Shown in pieces: positions 1-13,005 of a DNA stretch of 64,000 nucleotides; the stretch's first letter is position 1, and every line of letters begins with the position of its first letter. The notes under the pieces are model-generated. The model saw only the letters and a list, made by a program, of their open reading frames with translations. It had not been told where the DNA came from and searched no databases. The position numbers and the translations under genes are program-made. Origin of the DNA: Phocoena phocoena (lineage: Eukaryota > Chordata > Mammalia > Artiodactyla > Phocoenidae); assembly GCF_963924675.1 (NCBI RefSeq), contig NC_089239.1, positions 5,569,001-5,633,000 of the forward strand. The letters are read 5' to 3'.

Positions 1-177
1 GTGGCATGCTTCCCGAATCGGTGCATGTCTGCAGATGTCTTTCTTGTTCTCATAACTGAATGACATTTGGCAATGTGTAGAATTTGTGAGTCATATTTCT
101 TTTCTATAAATTTTTGCAATTTGATATAGTCTGTGTGAAGTGAGTTTTCCAGCAATTTCTGTATGTGGGTGAGTGTG

Positions 178-214
<37 letters not shown>

Positions 215-1091
215 TACATTAATACTCCCTAATATATCCCAAGTCCCTAAATTTTTCATTTTAATTTTCAGTCCCTACGCATTTTTTTTTTCTTCTATGG
301 GAAATCATTGCTTTCATCCTGGGTCTTACTTGTCTGTGTTCCATATCATAGTTTTTTCTACAACTATGATCAAATCTTTATTTTTGACATGCATTTTACC
401 AGCATTTGTTTTCTGTTGGCTAGACCTATAATTCTGTTCACAGTAAGCAAATTCTCTTCGATACATTTATTGAGTTATTTAATATTAACTGACATGTGTT
501 TTAGTTTCAGAGTATACTTTTTTCTCTTGGAATGATCTCCTTGGAATGCTTATTCATTTCTCTTGAAATTAAGATTATTTTGTTCATCAATGCTTCTTCA
601 TTTGGAACTAACTTTTAAGTTTTGCATACTTTTTATTGTTCATTTTCCTTTCATTGGACATTGTTTTTCTTTCAGTGCTCATTTGTATTTTTGTTATGTC
701 ACTGATTAAGGCAGACTGTTTTGTTGTTTCATACAGAAGCCAAAAGTATGCCTTTGAAAAAGGGCCCAGGATGAATAAACTTGCAAACAAAATTTTTATC
801 CTTTTAATAATGCTTGTCAAATATCTGTTAAGGTTTTTAATCTCTAATTCCTTTTTCCTGGGAACTACTTCTGGATTCCCACTTCCACCACCTCCATTTA
901 AATGCTTACAGTTATTAAAAGGTGGCTCTGCCCTTGTTTCAGAATTCACGTTCTAGATGCTTGCACCTAAACCAACCCAGTCCATGCAGTTTTTCCTTAA
1001 ATATATGTGGAATATAAACTGACAGATACCAGTTTTTCTCCGGGAACCTCTCTGGTTTTGTTATTTGAATTGAAGAAAAGGAAAAGTTTTC
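1..1091. other. Intron, AT-rich, no exon seen
   Basis: There is no recognisable coding exon. The stretch is T-rich on this strand and may hold worn antisense L1, but nothing is diagnostic. Short open frames on both strands show no protein family. Confidence 0.4.
182..212. repeat. (TG)n microsatellite
   Basis: About 15 uninterrupted TG units follow GTGAGTGTGAGTT. Likely length-polymorphic. Confidence 0.95.
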
Positions 1092-1540
1092 AAGAAGGAG
1101 AGGAAATAGATTGTTACAGGATATTGAATATAGTTACCTGTGCTATACAGCAGGTCCTTGTTGTTTATCTGTTTTGCATACAGTATTGTGTGTCTGTTTA
1201 GTCCAAACTCCTAATTTATCCCTCCCCTCCTTTCCCCTTTGGTAACCTTAAGTTTGTTTTCTATGTCTGTGAGTCTATTTCTGTTTTATAAAGGAGATCA
1301 TTTGTATCATTTTTTTTAGATTCTACATATAAGTGATATCATAGGATATTTGTCTGCCCAACTTACTTTTCTTAGTATGATAAAAGAATCTGAAAAAGAA
1401 TATATATATATGTATGTGTGTGTGCATATACATATATATGTATATATATATGACTGAATCACTTTGCTGTACACCTGAAACTAACACAACATTGCAAATC
1501 AACTATACTTCACTAAAAATTTTTAAAAAAGAATGAGAGG
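1092..1540 (+). mobile_element. Short L1 3' end with inverted 5' part (twin priming)
   Basis: Bases from about 1104 to 1385 are L1 3'UTR in reverse orientation (reverse complement of the AACAAGG...CTGTATAGCACAGG type segment). From about 1386 the sequence is forward L1 3' end (AAAAGAATCTGAAAAAGAAT, then ACTTTGCTGTACACCTGAAA) and a short A-rich tail. Flanking 12-mers AAGAAGGAGAGG (1092-1103) and AAGAATGAGAGG (1529-1540) differ at one base and look like the target-site duplication. A short TA/TG run lies at about 1401-1451. Confidence 0.75.
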
Positions 1541-1675
1541 ACGTGAAGGAGATAAGAAAAGTAGTGGTGAAAAAAAAGTAGTGGTGAAAAAAGTACTCTG
1601 TTAATGCTCTAGTTTCTCTTCCATTCTGGCCTTCAAACCTTCTTGATGTTTGGAATCCATGAGAAATCCCAGTGT

Positions 1676-2230
1676 CACTGTTATGGACTAGGGTCCTTGG
1701 ACTCTTTAATCAATAGAAATTGATAAGTGGCCAGAGAAGGAATTCAGGCAAGGCTTTGTTGAGGCTCGTGCTGCAGCAGGAGGGAGTGAAAACAAGTGAC
1801 AGGTTCCCTGGCTCACTCTCCGAGGAAGGTGGGCTGGATCCTTAAGTGGGGTGAAGGTAGGGGCAGATTGGTGGTCTGCCCACTCGCCTGGTGGTGCTAT
1901 GTGCAGGGATCATGTGCAGTAAGTACCCTGCTTTTGCTCCTGGCACCTCCGGAGTGGCAGTCGGTTTGTGGCCTTTGTGTGTCTTATTGTTCATAATTAC
2001 CCAGACTGCACATGCAGGTAGTTAGTTTTAGTCCCTTAGAGTCCCTCTGTCTTCTGTTGCTCGAGGAGACGTGTGTCCAGGCCAAGCGCTCCAGTAAAGG
2101 GTCCTGGGTCCCAGCCTGTCTCATCCCTACAGTAAATAACGATGTTAGATTGTTCCATGATAATCACCATCCTCCTTGTAAGAAGATTTTAGTTCCATAC
2201 CCTGTTTATGTCATGTTTTTCTATAGAAAT
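1676..2230 (-). mobile_element. Probable LTR remnant, antisense
   Basis: This is a compositional island, GC-richer than its flanks, beginning TGTTATGGACTAGGG. Read in reverse it carries CAACAAAGCC near a CA-ending end, resembling artiodactyl endogenous retrovirus LTRs. I could not find a target-site duplication, and the right border is approximate. The open frames inside are not genes. Confidence 0.4.
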
Positions 2231-2891
2231 AACGTATGAAATTTGAGCAAAAGACTAGAATCCCGCTTCTAAACAAAGGCTTTAAGATCTATCGTGTGCT
2301 TCTACAATTTTTCTCCTTCTGCTACGAGAAAAGCATGTTCCGTGGAGGGACCATGCCGTTTCCTAGGTTCCAGAATGAAGGCAATGTGGAGCTGAACCTG
2401 CAGTAACCTTGTGAAGAACATTCATTGTAATTTTAAGGCACTGGGAATTTGGAGGATGCGTTGTAGCACAGCATAACTTCACAGAAACAAGCTAATGAAA
2501 TAAGCATGTATTTTTTTGATTGTTTTTTATCAATCCATGGCTACTTATTAGCAAACTTTAACTAAGAGATTTACTCCATGAGATGTATTGATGGTTGAAT
2601 CTATAAAAGAAAATTTTGTTGAGGGAATCTGGAAGTCCTGGATTTTACTAGACAGCAATCTGTGTCATTCCAGTGCCCACACTGGTATCCGGTCATCCTG
2701 GTTCTTGCTTTCTCTTATATACATAATGCGCTATCAGAAAGAAAGCTAGATAACGGAGAGATGAGCCCATTTAATTTTTGCGTATTTGAGCTTATAAAAT
2801 GAAATGTAAGTTTGTTTAATTTCATGACTCTGGAAGTTACTTTTACTAATGCTATTATTACAACGAAGTATTACTATTTTGGTTGAATTAG
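2231..2891. other. Intron, no feature seen
   Basis: AT-rich unique-looking sequence. It was checked for the preceding ADAM prodomain exon; none was recognised. Confidence 0.5.
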
Positions 2892-2970
2892 GTCATTTTT
2901 AGACTCTCATTTCCTGGTGTATTCATACAACAAGTCAGGGATATTGTATCCAGATTCTTCATTTGTAAAG
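2892..2970 (+). CDS. ADAM5: ADAM exon, mid prodomain (79 bp)
   Basis: The acceptor is TTGAATTAG and the donor is AAG|GTAAGT. The first base completes a codon from the previous exon, then 26 codons follow and the exon ends in phase 0. The peptide contains SFLDSHFLVYSYNKSG, matching the ADAM prodomain stretch ...SFLPQNFLVYTYNETG... of ADAM18-like proteins. 79 bp is the usual size for this exon in the family. The prodomain normally assists folding and is removed in the secretory pathway. It is the first exon recognised in the window; the signal-peptide exon and the two following ones were searched for in 1-2891 and not seen, so they lie upstream. Confidence 0.85.
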
Positions 2971-4329
2971 GTAAGTTTTACTTTATGTTGTGTAGAATTT
3001 TATTGTTATGTGGTGAACGTGCCATTGGTGGGAAGAAGAAAAATGCTTTATACTCGGCTGAATTACTGGGCAAACAGATTGATCACAAACCCAAACGTAA
3101 TGTGGCAATTGCTCTGAAAGCGTATAGAATAGAATGACTACCTTTAAAACTTGGAACTCAGGAATCACTTACCTGAAAAGGTCATTTACACTCTCTGGAA
3201 GTAGGAGTAGGAGTTTGAGAGGGGGAAAAAAGTGGGGAAAGGAACTAAGAAGCCACTGAACACAGGGAGAAGTTTTGATGGAGGTACCATAGGACCTGAG
3301 CAGTGGAGGGAACAGTGGAAACCACTTTACAGAAAGAGCACAGGAAAGTGAAGTTGCAAAAGCAATTTGAGTACAGAATCTGAATAGGTTTACATGAAAA
3401 ACACAGGAATTTGAATTCTATCCCAAAATGCAGGTAAGAGTCAAGAAATGCTTAAAAGTATGTGAGAAAGTTGGCTTTAGCCTAAGATACGTATTTTGCC
3501 AGAATAGATGATGGGGAAGAGGCAAATGCTAGTGATTGGTCAGCTTCTGTTGCTGTGTTGCAATTGAAAGAGAATGAAATTTAAAATATGGTAACTCATA
3601 CAACATTTGTCTTTCTCGCCATCTACAAGTAGAAAGCAGGACAAAAGCCATGAGACACTTGTTTACAGACATTTGACAATTAAAAAAAAAAATCAGGAAA
3701 TCTCTCTCTGACAGAAGGAAAGCATGGAAGGCGAATCTCACCCTGAACTTGGCCCTCTGACTGGAAATAATGTCTTAACTATAGCACAAGGGTGGAAGCA
3801 AACAGGACTCTTTAAGAATTTGGATTTTAAGAGTTTTTAAGAATTTCGGCTGCTGAAGCAGCTGGAACTTGCAGGACCCAGGACCAGAGAAAAAAGGGAC
3901 TCTGTTGATGTACATTTTTTCAGAGAAGGGGAGTTGTCCTTTGTTCCCTGACTGAGGATTAGACAGCATGTGTGGTGGGTAAGACGCTACTGAAGGGTCG
4001 AGAGTGAAATGGCGATAATACTAACCGACGGAACAGTGTTGGGAGATGTTGGATTTTCAGGGCAGGCAGTGTAAAGTGACCTTGCTAAAACCCCAGACGT
4101 TCAGCTGAGACAGAAAGGCTGAGTGTCTGAAGGAAGGATCAAGCTCTAGAGTAAGAGACACTCTTGGTCTCCCCCATTCCCCACCTCAAAGCCTAAAACA
4201 CAGCGCGGAGACGATTGTGGATGGTTACCATTAAATTAATTGCCTTCTGACACAAACTGTGATGCTCTGTAAAGGGTTAAGCCATAGCCGAGGAAGGAAA
4301 GAATGCGATAAGTTCAGAAATCAATGAGA
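2971..4329. other. Intron, no gene seen
   Basis: Mostly purine-rich unique-looking sequence. The stretch at 3190-3500 has the look of an ancient interspersed repeat, but I cannot name it. Open frames on the minus strand (for example 3529-3741 and 3775-3969) have no recognisable domains. Confidence 0.45.
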
Positions 4330-4680
4330 GAGAAAAAGGAGAAAGAATGGAATCATTAAAGCTCTGAATTTAGTTGTTTCAAAGGACTAATAAAATTAAT
4401 AACCCCCAGTATGACTTATCTAGATCAGAAACAAATTCCACCAATATTAGGGGTGAAAGGAGATATTGCTAGTCATACAGAAGATAAAATGATATCTTGG
4501 AGAATTATGCCAGCTTTATGCCAATAAATTTGATGATTTAGATGAAATGGACAGCTTCCTTGAAAAGTACAACTTATCAAGATTGAGAGAAGTAATAGAA
4601 AATCTCAATCCCTTGAAATCTATTTTTAAAAGTTGAATTCCTCAACAACTACTTTCCACAAAGAAACACCAGGTTTAGTT
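4330..4680 (+). mobile_element. Old L1 ORF2 fragment, sense
   Basis: It contains decayed L1 ORF2 text such as TTATGCCAATAAATTTGATG, GATGAAATGGACAGCTTCCT and TAATAGAAAATCTCAATCCC. These encode the YANKFDDLDEMDSFLEKYNL-type stretch between the endonuclease and RT domains. It is directly followed by an antisense L1. Confidence 0.7.
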
Positions 4681-4689
4681 TTTCTCATA

Positions 4690-7600
4690 CTTCACCAACC
4701 GAGAGTTTGGCTCTTCGGATTTTAAGCGATTGAAAAGAATGCTTCTGTGAACGTTCATGTACAGTTGTGTAGGAGTGCAGTTTTATTTCTTTGGGATACA
4801 TACCCAGGAACATCATTGCCAGATCATATGGTGAGTGTATATTCACTTTTGACAGAAATTACCAATCTTTTCTCCAGAGTGGCTGTACCATTTTAACTTT
4901 CTGCTGACAGTGAATGAGAGAGAAAAGAGTATCTGCATTCTTGCCATTTTGTTTGCTATTTAAATTTTATTTTCGCCATTGTGATAGATGTGTACTTTAT
5001 CTCATGTAATTTTGACTGGCGTTTCTCTGATGACTAGTGATGTTGATTATAGTTTCACGAGCTTGTTTGTCACTTTTTGTGAAATATCTGTTAATGTCTT
5101 TTGCCCATTTTCTCGTTGGACTTTTCTCGTTGGTTGGTTTTTCACTACTGACCTTTGAGGAGTTTATATATTCTAATTATAGGTCCTTTACCAGATATGC
5201 GGTTTGCAGATGTTTGCTCCCAGTCTGTAATTTGTCCTTTCATCCTCATCATAAGGTCTCTGATCGAGCAGAATTTCTCCATTTTGATGAGAGTTAATTT
5301 ATCAACTTTTCCTTTATGAATGGTAATTTGGCTCTCAAACCTAAGAAATCTATGTTGCCCTAGAGTTCCTGAAGATTCTGTGTATTTTTATTTTCTAAAA
5401 GTGTTATAGTTTTATTTACATTTAATGGTGTGTTCACCTGAGGTGATTTTGTATGAAGTGTGAGATTTGGATCAAGGTTCACTCACTTGACCAGGGATGT
5501 GGAATTGTTCCAACACTATTTCTAGAAAGGGTTGTTCTTCTGCATTGAGTTGCTTTTGCACCTTTGTCAAAAAGTCGGGGGCGGGGTCATACTGATGCGG
5601 ATATATTCCTGGGTTCTTTATTCTGTGCAGATCTTCCATGTGACTCTCCTTCTGCCAGTATCCTGCTGTCTTCTTCAGTTTGCCTGCATATTCAGCATTT
5701 ATGTTGACTAGAGTGATTCCTTCCGCTTTATTCTTGTTCAAGATTTTTACACTATTCTAGATATTTTTCTTTTTCATATAAATTTTAGACTAAACTGTCC
5801 TCTGTGTGCAAACAACCTTGCTAGCATCGTGATAGACACTGTTAAACCTACAGTTGAATTTGGGGAGAATAGGCATCTTTATTCTGTTGATTCTTCCAAC
5901 CGTGAATGCAGTAAGAATCTCCATTTGTTTGGTCCTTTTTAAAATGTCGTTCATTAGCATTTTGTAATTTTAGCATTCAGATCCTGTAGATATGTTTTAG
6001 GTTTATACCAAAGTATTTCATTTTCTTTGGAGCAATTGTAAATGGTACTCTATTTTAATTTCCATTTACATATGTTTGTTGTTATCTGGAAATACAACTC
6101 TCATTTGTTTGTGTCAATCGTATATCCTTACAACCTCGATGAAGTCACATATTAATTCTATGAGGGTTTTTTTTTTTTTTTTCTGATAGATTCCTTGAGA
6201 ATTTTTCCATAGTCAGGTCTTTTACAAATATGGCCTTCTGTTTTCTTCTTTTTCCATCTGTATACTTTTTATCTCTTTGCTTTACCTTACTGTGCTTGTT
6301 ACAACTACCGGTACTCTGTCAGATAACCATACTGATGGCAGACATCCTCACAATTTTCCCAATTGTAGGGATAAAGTATTCAGTCATTCACCATAAGGAT
6401 AACATTAGATGTAAGGTTTTTTTTTATATACTCTTTATAAAGTTGTGGAAATTCACTATTTTTAGATTGCTAAGAATTTGTTTGTTTTTCTGCCCCATGA
6501 GGAGAGGTGTGTATTTAATTGTATCGGTTGCCTTTTCTGCATCTGCTGATATGATCATATGATTTTTCTTTTTTAGTCTGTTGATATAGTGGATTGCACT
6601 GACTGATTTTCAAATATTGAAACAATACCTAGAAAATACCTTTCAAACCTAAAAACCCCACAGCTTGGTCCTGGTGTATGATTCTTTTATTCATGCCTGG
6701 CTTTGATGCGCTAATAATTTCTTGAGGATTTTTTTGGTCAAAGTTCCTGAGAAATATTGATCTATGATTTTTCTATTTTTGTACTGAGTTTGTCTAATTT
6801 TTGGAGTAGTAATACTGGCCTCATTAAATATACTGAGAAAGATTACCTCTTCTTTTGTTTTTCTGGAAGATATTGTATAAAATACTTGTTAATGCTTAAG
6901 ATGTGTGGTAAAATTCTCCAGTGAAATCACTGGACCTGGGGATTTTGTGTGTGTATGTGAGTGTGTACGTGGGAGGTTTTAAATTGCCAATTCATTTAAT
7001 GGTTATAGAAATATTTTGTTTATCTGTTTCCTATGTATGGCTTTGGTGGTGTGTGTTTAAGTTATTGGTCTATTTCATCTCAGTGGCATTTTGGCATGTA
7101 TTTTCTTGCAGTCCTCATACCCTTTTAATGGCTACAGCAGCTGTAGTGATATGCTGGTTCACTTCCGACGCTGATGAGGTATGCCGTCCCTTCTTTGTCA
7201 GTCTTGCTAGAGATTTTTCAGTTTATTGCACATATCAAAGAACCAGCTTTTTCTTGCTTTGATTTCCTTTACTGTTTTCTTATTTTCAACTTTGTAGTGT
7301 TTTGCTCTTATTCTTTTCTCCCTTATACCTTGCTTTGGGTTTATTTTGCTCTTCTTTTTCTAATTTGTTGAGGAAAAAACTTATATTATCAATACGTGAC
7401 CATTTCTTTTTCTACTGTAAGCATTTTAGTACTAAAATTTCCCTCTCGACACTGCTTAGTTGTATCTCACAACAATATGGTGAGTTTTCATGTTCATTAC
7501 AGATATATGTATTTTTAAATTTTCCTTTAAGGCTTCCTGTTTGTTTTTTTAAAGTCTGTTATTTACTTTACAAGTGTTTGGAGGTTTTGGTTTGTTTATT

Positions 7601-9340
7601 TTTTCTGTTGTCTGTCTGTTGAATTTTAGTTTGATTTTGCTTTGGTCAGAGCATATACCTTGTACAATTTCAATTTGTTTTTAATTTGTGAATGTTTGCG
7701 TCATGAGCCAGTATATTATGCTTGTAGGTGAATGTCCTTGGATACTTGAAAAAAAAATGTGTATTCTGTTGTTCTTGGGCGGACTGGTCCATAAATGTCA
7801 TGGACATCAGATTGATTGATGCTGCGGTTCAGTTCTATATTTTGCTGATTTCTGGTCTAGTACTAGCAATAACCGATTGGAGCGTGTTGAATTCCTCCTT
7901 TACTGTTGTGGTTTTTGTCTTTCTCTTTCAGCTGTACCAGGGTTTGCTTCACATATTTTGAAGTTCTCTTGTTTGATGCCTATACATTTAGGATTGCTCT
8001 GCTTCTTGATAAGTGGATACTTTTATGATCAGTAGTGACTCTCTTTCTCCCTTGTAGATTTCTTTGCAATTAAGTTCACTTTCTCTGATATGATTTTTAT
8101 CAATATTTGCATGACATATTTTCCATTCTTTTTATTTCAATCTACCTAAAAATTTATGCCTGTAACTGAACCACTTTGCTGTACACCTGAAACTGACACC
8201 ACCTTGTAAATCAACTATACCCCAATATAAAATAAAAATTAAGTAAAAAAATAAAATCATTGGAAGTGGAAAAACATTTATGTTGGAAGTGAGTTTCTTG
8301 TAGAGGCTATTTAGTTGGGTCATAAGGTGTGCTTTTGTTTGTTTGATTTTTTTGTTTCCTCCATCTGCCTTGGGACTCAGTATTTTATTTGGTGTTTTTA
8401 GACTATTTACATTTAAAGTAGTGATTGATATGTTAGGGCTTTTGTCTGCTATATTTTTTTTCCTTTATTTTTTTTTTCTGTGCTACTCATTTCTTTTTTC
8501 TTGTTTTCTTCTTCTGGATTACTTGAACATTTTAAAGATTACATCATGATTTATTTATAGTGTCAATAGATTTTTCCCTGTTGTACTTTTCTTAGGTTTG
8601 CTTGAGGTATTACAATAAACATATAGAACCTAGCCTACTGTTGTGGACTTTTTACTTCTTCAAGTGAAACCCTGAAACCCTACTTGCATTTAGGATCCTT
8701 TATCCTCTGTACTTTATAAATATAATTGATCAAATATTCCTCTCCATACATTAGGCATAACATGATACTGTGTGATTGTTGTTTCAACTACCAAATATGA
8801 TTTCAGAAACTCATGAAGGAAAGGATAGTTCATTATATTCACCCGTATTTTAAACCATTCTATTTGTCCCAGTTCCTTAAGACTACCCAAGCCTTTCTGT
8901 GATGTATTACCTTTGTTTCCTGGAGTTTCTTTTTGCCATTACCTTAGGGTATGTGTGCTGTAGACTAAATCTGTTAGTTTTCCTCTGTCAGAGAAAGTTT
9001 CTCTTTTTCCTTCATCCTTAAAGGATAAATTTGCCAGATATAGAATTCATGTTTGACAGTAATATTCTTGTCAACATGTGAGAATTGCTCTTGTATTTCC
9101 TTTGAGACTTCATGACTTTCAGAGGAGAAATGTACTGTCATTCAAACTGGTGTTCTTCTACGGGTTATATGACATTACTGTCTGGTTTCTTTGAAGATAT
9201 TTTTATTGTTTTCAGTTTAGTCATGATCTTTCTTGTTGCAAGTGACTTTGGACCCATTCTATTTTCGGTTTGATCAGTTTCCAGAATCTAAATGTTTATG
9301 TCCTTCATCAATTTTGTGAGGATTTCTGTTGACTGTTCTC
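4690..9340 (-). mobile_element. Old antisense L1 (3'UTR and ORF2)
   Basis: Reverse-strand L1 text runs continuously: 3' end at about 4700 (TTCTTTGGGATACATACCCA), then ORF2 read backwards (GTCTCTGATCGAGCAGAATT..., TTCCAACCGTGAATGCAGTA, ATTTAGGATTGCTCTGCTTC). The 5' part ends near 9340. It carries many stops and shifts, so it is not mobile. Short open frames on the + strand here are antisense artefacts. Confidence 0.8.
8158..8260 (+). mobile_element. Very short sense L1 3' end inserted in the antisense L1
   Basis: CTGAACCACTTTGCTGTACA, then CCTGAAACTGAC...AAATCAACTATACCCC and an A-rich tail. This is the extreme L1 3' end also seen at 1395-1520. The host L1 text resumes afterwards. Confidence 0.75.
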
Positions 9341-9346
9341 TGAATT

Positions 9347-9350
<4 letters not shown>

Positions 9351-9394
<44 letters not shown>
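9351..9394. repeat. (TA)n microsatellite
   Basis: About 22 TA units lie at the junction between two antisense L1 copies. Confidence 0.95.
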
Positions 9395-9401
<7 letters not shown>

Positions 9402-11741
9402 TTTTTAAATTTAAGGTGGTAAAAATATTTAATATGAGTTCTACTCTCTTAACAAATTTTAAGCATAAATTACATCACTGTTGACATCAGTATGTTTTAC
9501 AGAAGGTCCTGGAGCTTATTATTCATCTTGCTTAACTGAAACTTTATGCCCATTAAATAGTACCTCTTCATTTCCCCCTGGCCAAGCCCCTGGCAAACAC
9601 CATTCCACTTTTGGGTGGTATGCATTTGACGTTTAAATACTTCATAGAAATGGAGTCATGCGGTATTTGTCTTTCTGTGATGGGTCTGTTTCACTTATCA
9701 TAATGTCCACAAGGTGAATCATGTTGTCACGTATTGCATAACTTACATCTTTTTTAAGGCTATCTAGTATTCCATAGAATACATATACACCACATTTCCT
9801 TATCCACTCTGCTGTGGATGTGGCCACTTAGGGTTTATTCACATCTTGGCTATTGTGGATAGTGCTGCAGTAAGCATAGCAGTGCCAATATCTCCTGCAG
9901 CTCCTGTGTCAGTTCTTTGGGGTAACTGCCCAGAAGTGACATTGCTGGATCACAGGGAGTTCTGTTTTTCATTTTTACTATATTCTATAGCAACCGTTTC
10001 ATATGCTCTTCCCAGTGACAGAGTACATCAGTTCCAGTTTCCCACACCCTCAACAGCACTCTTTGTCATTTGTTCACACGATAATAGCCATCCTAACAGT
10101 CGTGAGGTGATATCTCACAAAAATAACATTTTGGGGTTACTTTGCATTTTTCTGGTTACTAGTGATCTCCCTGTTGGCCACTTGGATGTCTTCTTTGTTT
10201 GTGTCTTATCTAATTTCTTTCATCGATACGTTGTAGTTTTCAGAGTACAAGGTTCCCACCTCCTTGGTTAAATTTGTTTGTAGGTATTTTGTGTGTGTGT
10301 GATCTTGTAAATGGCTTTGTTTTCTTAATTTCCCTTTCCTTACAAATAGTTCTCTGTAAGTAGAGAAATGCTACTCATTATTGAATGTTGATTATATATT
10401 CTGTAATATTATGGAACTTGTCGTTAGATCTAAAACTTTGAGGGATTTTGTGGAGTCTTTAGGTTTTGCTATCTATGAGATCATGTCATCTGCAAACAAA
10501 GACAGTTTTACTTCTTTCCTTCCAATTTGGATGCCTTTTTATTTTTTTCTCTTTCCTTGTCTACTTGCTCTAAGTATAACTTCCCATCCTAGATTGAACA
10601 GAATCGGTGAGGTGGGCGTCCTTGCCTTGTTCCTGATCTTAGAGGAAAAGTTTTCAGGGTTCACTGTTGAATATGTTGTTAGCGGTGGGCTTCTCATATA
10701 TGGCCTTTATTAGGTTGTGCTGATTTCATTCTATTCCTAGTTTGCTGATAGTTTTTCTTTTGATAGATGCTGAAATTTGTCAAATTCTTTCTCTGCATAT
10801 ATTGAGATGATCGTGTGATTTTGACTCTTTGTCCTGCTAATGTGTTTTATCACATTGATTTTTGAATGTTGAACCATTCTTGCATTGCAAGAATAATTTA
10901 ACTTGGTCATGGTGTATGACCATTTTAAGGTGCTAGATTACACTGGATTTGGTTTACTAGTATTTTGTTGAACACTTTTCCATCTGTATTCATGAGGGAT
11001 GTTAGCTCGTACTGTTCTTTCCATGTGGCTTTTGTATCAGAGTAATGCTGGCTGCATAAAATGACTTTGAAAGTGTTCCCCCCTCTTTTACTCTTTGGAA
11101 GCATTTGAGAATGCTTGTGTTAGTTCTTACTTATATGTTCTATAGAATTCCCCAGTGAAGCCATTTGGTATTGGGCTTCTCCCTATTAGGAGGTTTGTGA
11201 TTACCGATTCAGTCTCCATACTAGTTATACGTCGGTTCGGATTTTCTATTTTTTCATGAGTCACTCTTCTTAGGTTTCATGTCGCTAAGAATTTATCCAT
11301 CCTCTATGGTATCTGGTTGTTGGCATATAATGTTCATATTATTTTCTTTTGAACCTTCTTATTTTTGTGGCATGAGCTTTCATTTTTCTGATTTTATTTT
11401 TGAAACTTCTCTTTTTTTCTTAATCTAGATAGAGGTTTGTCAATTTTATTTATCATTTCAAAAGACCAACTCTTAGTTTTCTGATATTTTCTATTGTTTT
11501 TCCACTTATTATCATTTTATTCCTGGTCTATTTTTTGTTATGTTCTTTTTGCTACTTTGAGCTTTCTTTGTTCTTCTAGTTCTTTGAGATGTGAAGTTAG
11601 TTTATTAATTTGAGGTCTTTTTGATGTATTTTGTTTATAGCTATACATTTACCTCTTTCCTCCACTTTCACTGGATGTGATAAATTTTGATACGTTGTGT
11701 TTTCTGTTTCATTTGTCTCAAGCTATTTTAAATTTCCTTTT

Positions 11742-11955
11742 TTTTTTTTTTTTTTTTTTTTTTGCAGTATGTGGGCCTCTCACTGTTGTGGCCTCTGCCG
11801 TTGCGGAGCACAGGCTCCGGACGCGCAGGCTCAGCGGCCATGGCTCACAGGCCCAGCCACTCCACGGCATGTGGGATCTTCCCGGACCGGGGCACGAACC
11901 TGTGTCCCCTGCATCGGCAGGCGGACTCTCAACCACTGCGCCACCAGGGAAGCCC
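11742..11955 (-). mobile_element. CHR SINE, antisense, intact
   Basis: The reversed copy runs from poly-T through GTGGGCCTCTCACTG to CCACCAGGGAAGCCC. The tRNA-derived head holds A-box-like TGGCGCAGTGG and B-box-like GGTTCGTGCCC on the minus strand. The target-site duplication TAAATTTCCTTTT occurs at about 11729-11741 and 11956-11968. The GC-rich body creates several false open frames. Confidence 0.95.
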
Positions 11956-12559
11956 TAAATTTCCTTTTTGATTCTTTTCTTTGATTCATTGTTGATCAAA
12001 AGTATGTTGTTAATTTCCACATAGCTGTGGATTTTTTACTTATCCTTCTGCTATTCCTTTCTAGTTTCATTCCAAAACGTGTTCAGAAAGGACACATTGT
12101 ATGATTTAAATCTTCTTAAATTTGTTAAGAGTTGCTTTGTGACCAAACATATAATCTATTGTGGGGAAAGCTTGTGTACACTTGAGAAGAATGTATATTC
12201 TGCTGCTTTTGAGGGGAATGTTCTGTATGTAGCTGCTGGGTAGATTTTGGCTATAATGTTATTTAAGTCCTCTTTTTTATTTCTTACTCATCTCCTGTCT
12301 GCTTCCTCTACCCATTACTGAAAGTGTAGTATTGAAGTCCCCTTCTCTTATTGTATTGCTGTCTGTATCTGTCCTCAGATTCTGTCAGTGTTTGCTGTGG
12401 GTATATTTAGATTCTCTAATGCTGAGGGTGTATATATTTATAATGGTTATCTTTCCCTGGTGGACTAGCCCTTTAATCATTATAAAATGTCCATCTTTGA
12501 CTCCTGTGACTGTCTTGACTTTATGTCTATTCTGTCTGATGTAAATATAGCTAGACCTG

Positions 12560-13005
12560 TGCCTGACACACAGTAGGCCAAACTATACCGAAACGTCGGA
12601 GTTTGGAGCAGAGAAAGGTTTATTGCAGGGCCGTGTAAGGAGACGGGTGGCTCCTGCCTTAAAAAGCCTGAATTTCCCAAAGGCTGTCAGCAAAGCACTT
12701 TTAAAGGCAAGCTGAGGGAGGGGTGTAGTTAGTTGCTGCAGACTTCTTGGTGTTGGTTTCAGTGTTCTTGCAGCGTCCATGTATGTCAGGTCACGATGTT
12801 CCTGTAAACCTCCAACAAGACAAATGTTATTCTCTGTTCCGGTCAGGTCACAGTCAGGCTATCCTGTACATTTCAAGCCATAGGCAACATTCTTTTACAA
12901 AAGGTGCAGAGCCAGCATGACTAAGCCCAGGCAAAAGAACACAAAGGTTAAAGTAAAAGGAACAGATCTAATATGGAGTCAGACGTGTTCTTCCCAATTA
13001 AAACA
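12560..13005 (-). mobile_element. Solo LTR of an endogenous retrovirus, antisense
   Basis: The 446-bp segment begins TGCCTGACAC and ends TTAAAACA, so it has TG...CA ends. It is flanked by CCTG at 12556-12559 and 13006-13009, a 4-bp duplication typical of gammaretrovirus-like elements. It interrupts L1 text that rejoins across it (GCTAGACCTG / CCTGCTCTCT). On the minus strand a polyadenylation-type AATAAACC lies before the CA end. No internal retroviral sequence is next to it. Confidence 0.75.

Noticed and set aside
9846..10271. 141-codon + strand open frame
   Set aside because: It is entirely the antisense of L1 3'UTR and ORF2 end.
11677..11984. Group of overlapping frames with AQRPWLTGPA / GHGSQAQPLHGMWDLPGPGH-type peptides, also at 26772, 31329, 38497 and 39537
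   Set aside because: The same peptides recur at each SINE copy because they translate the CHR SINE; they are not a protein family of this locus.
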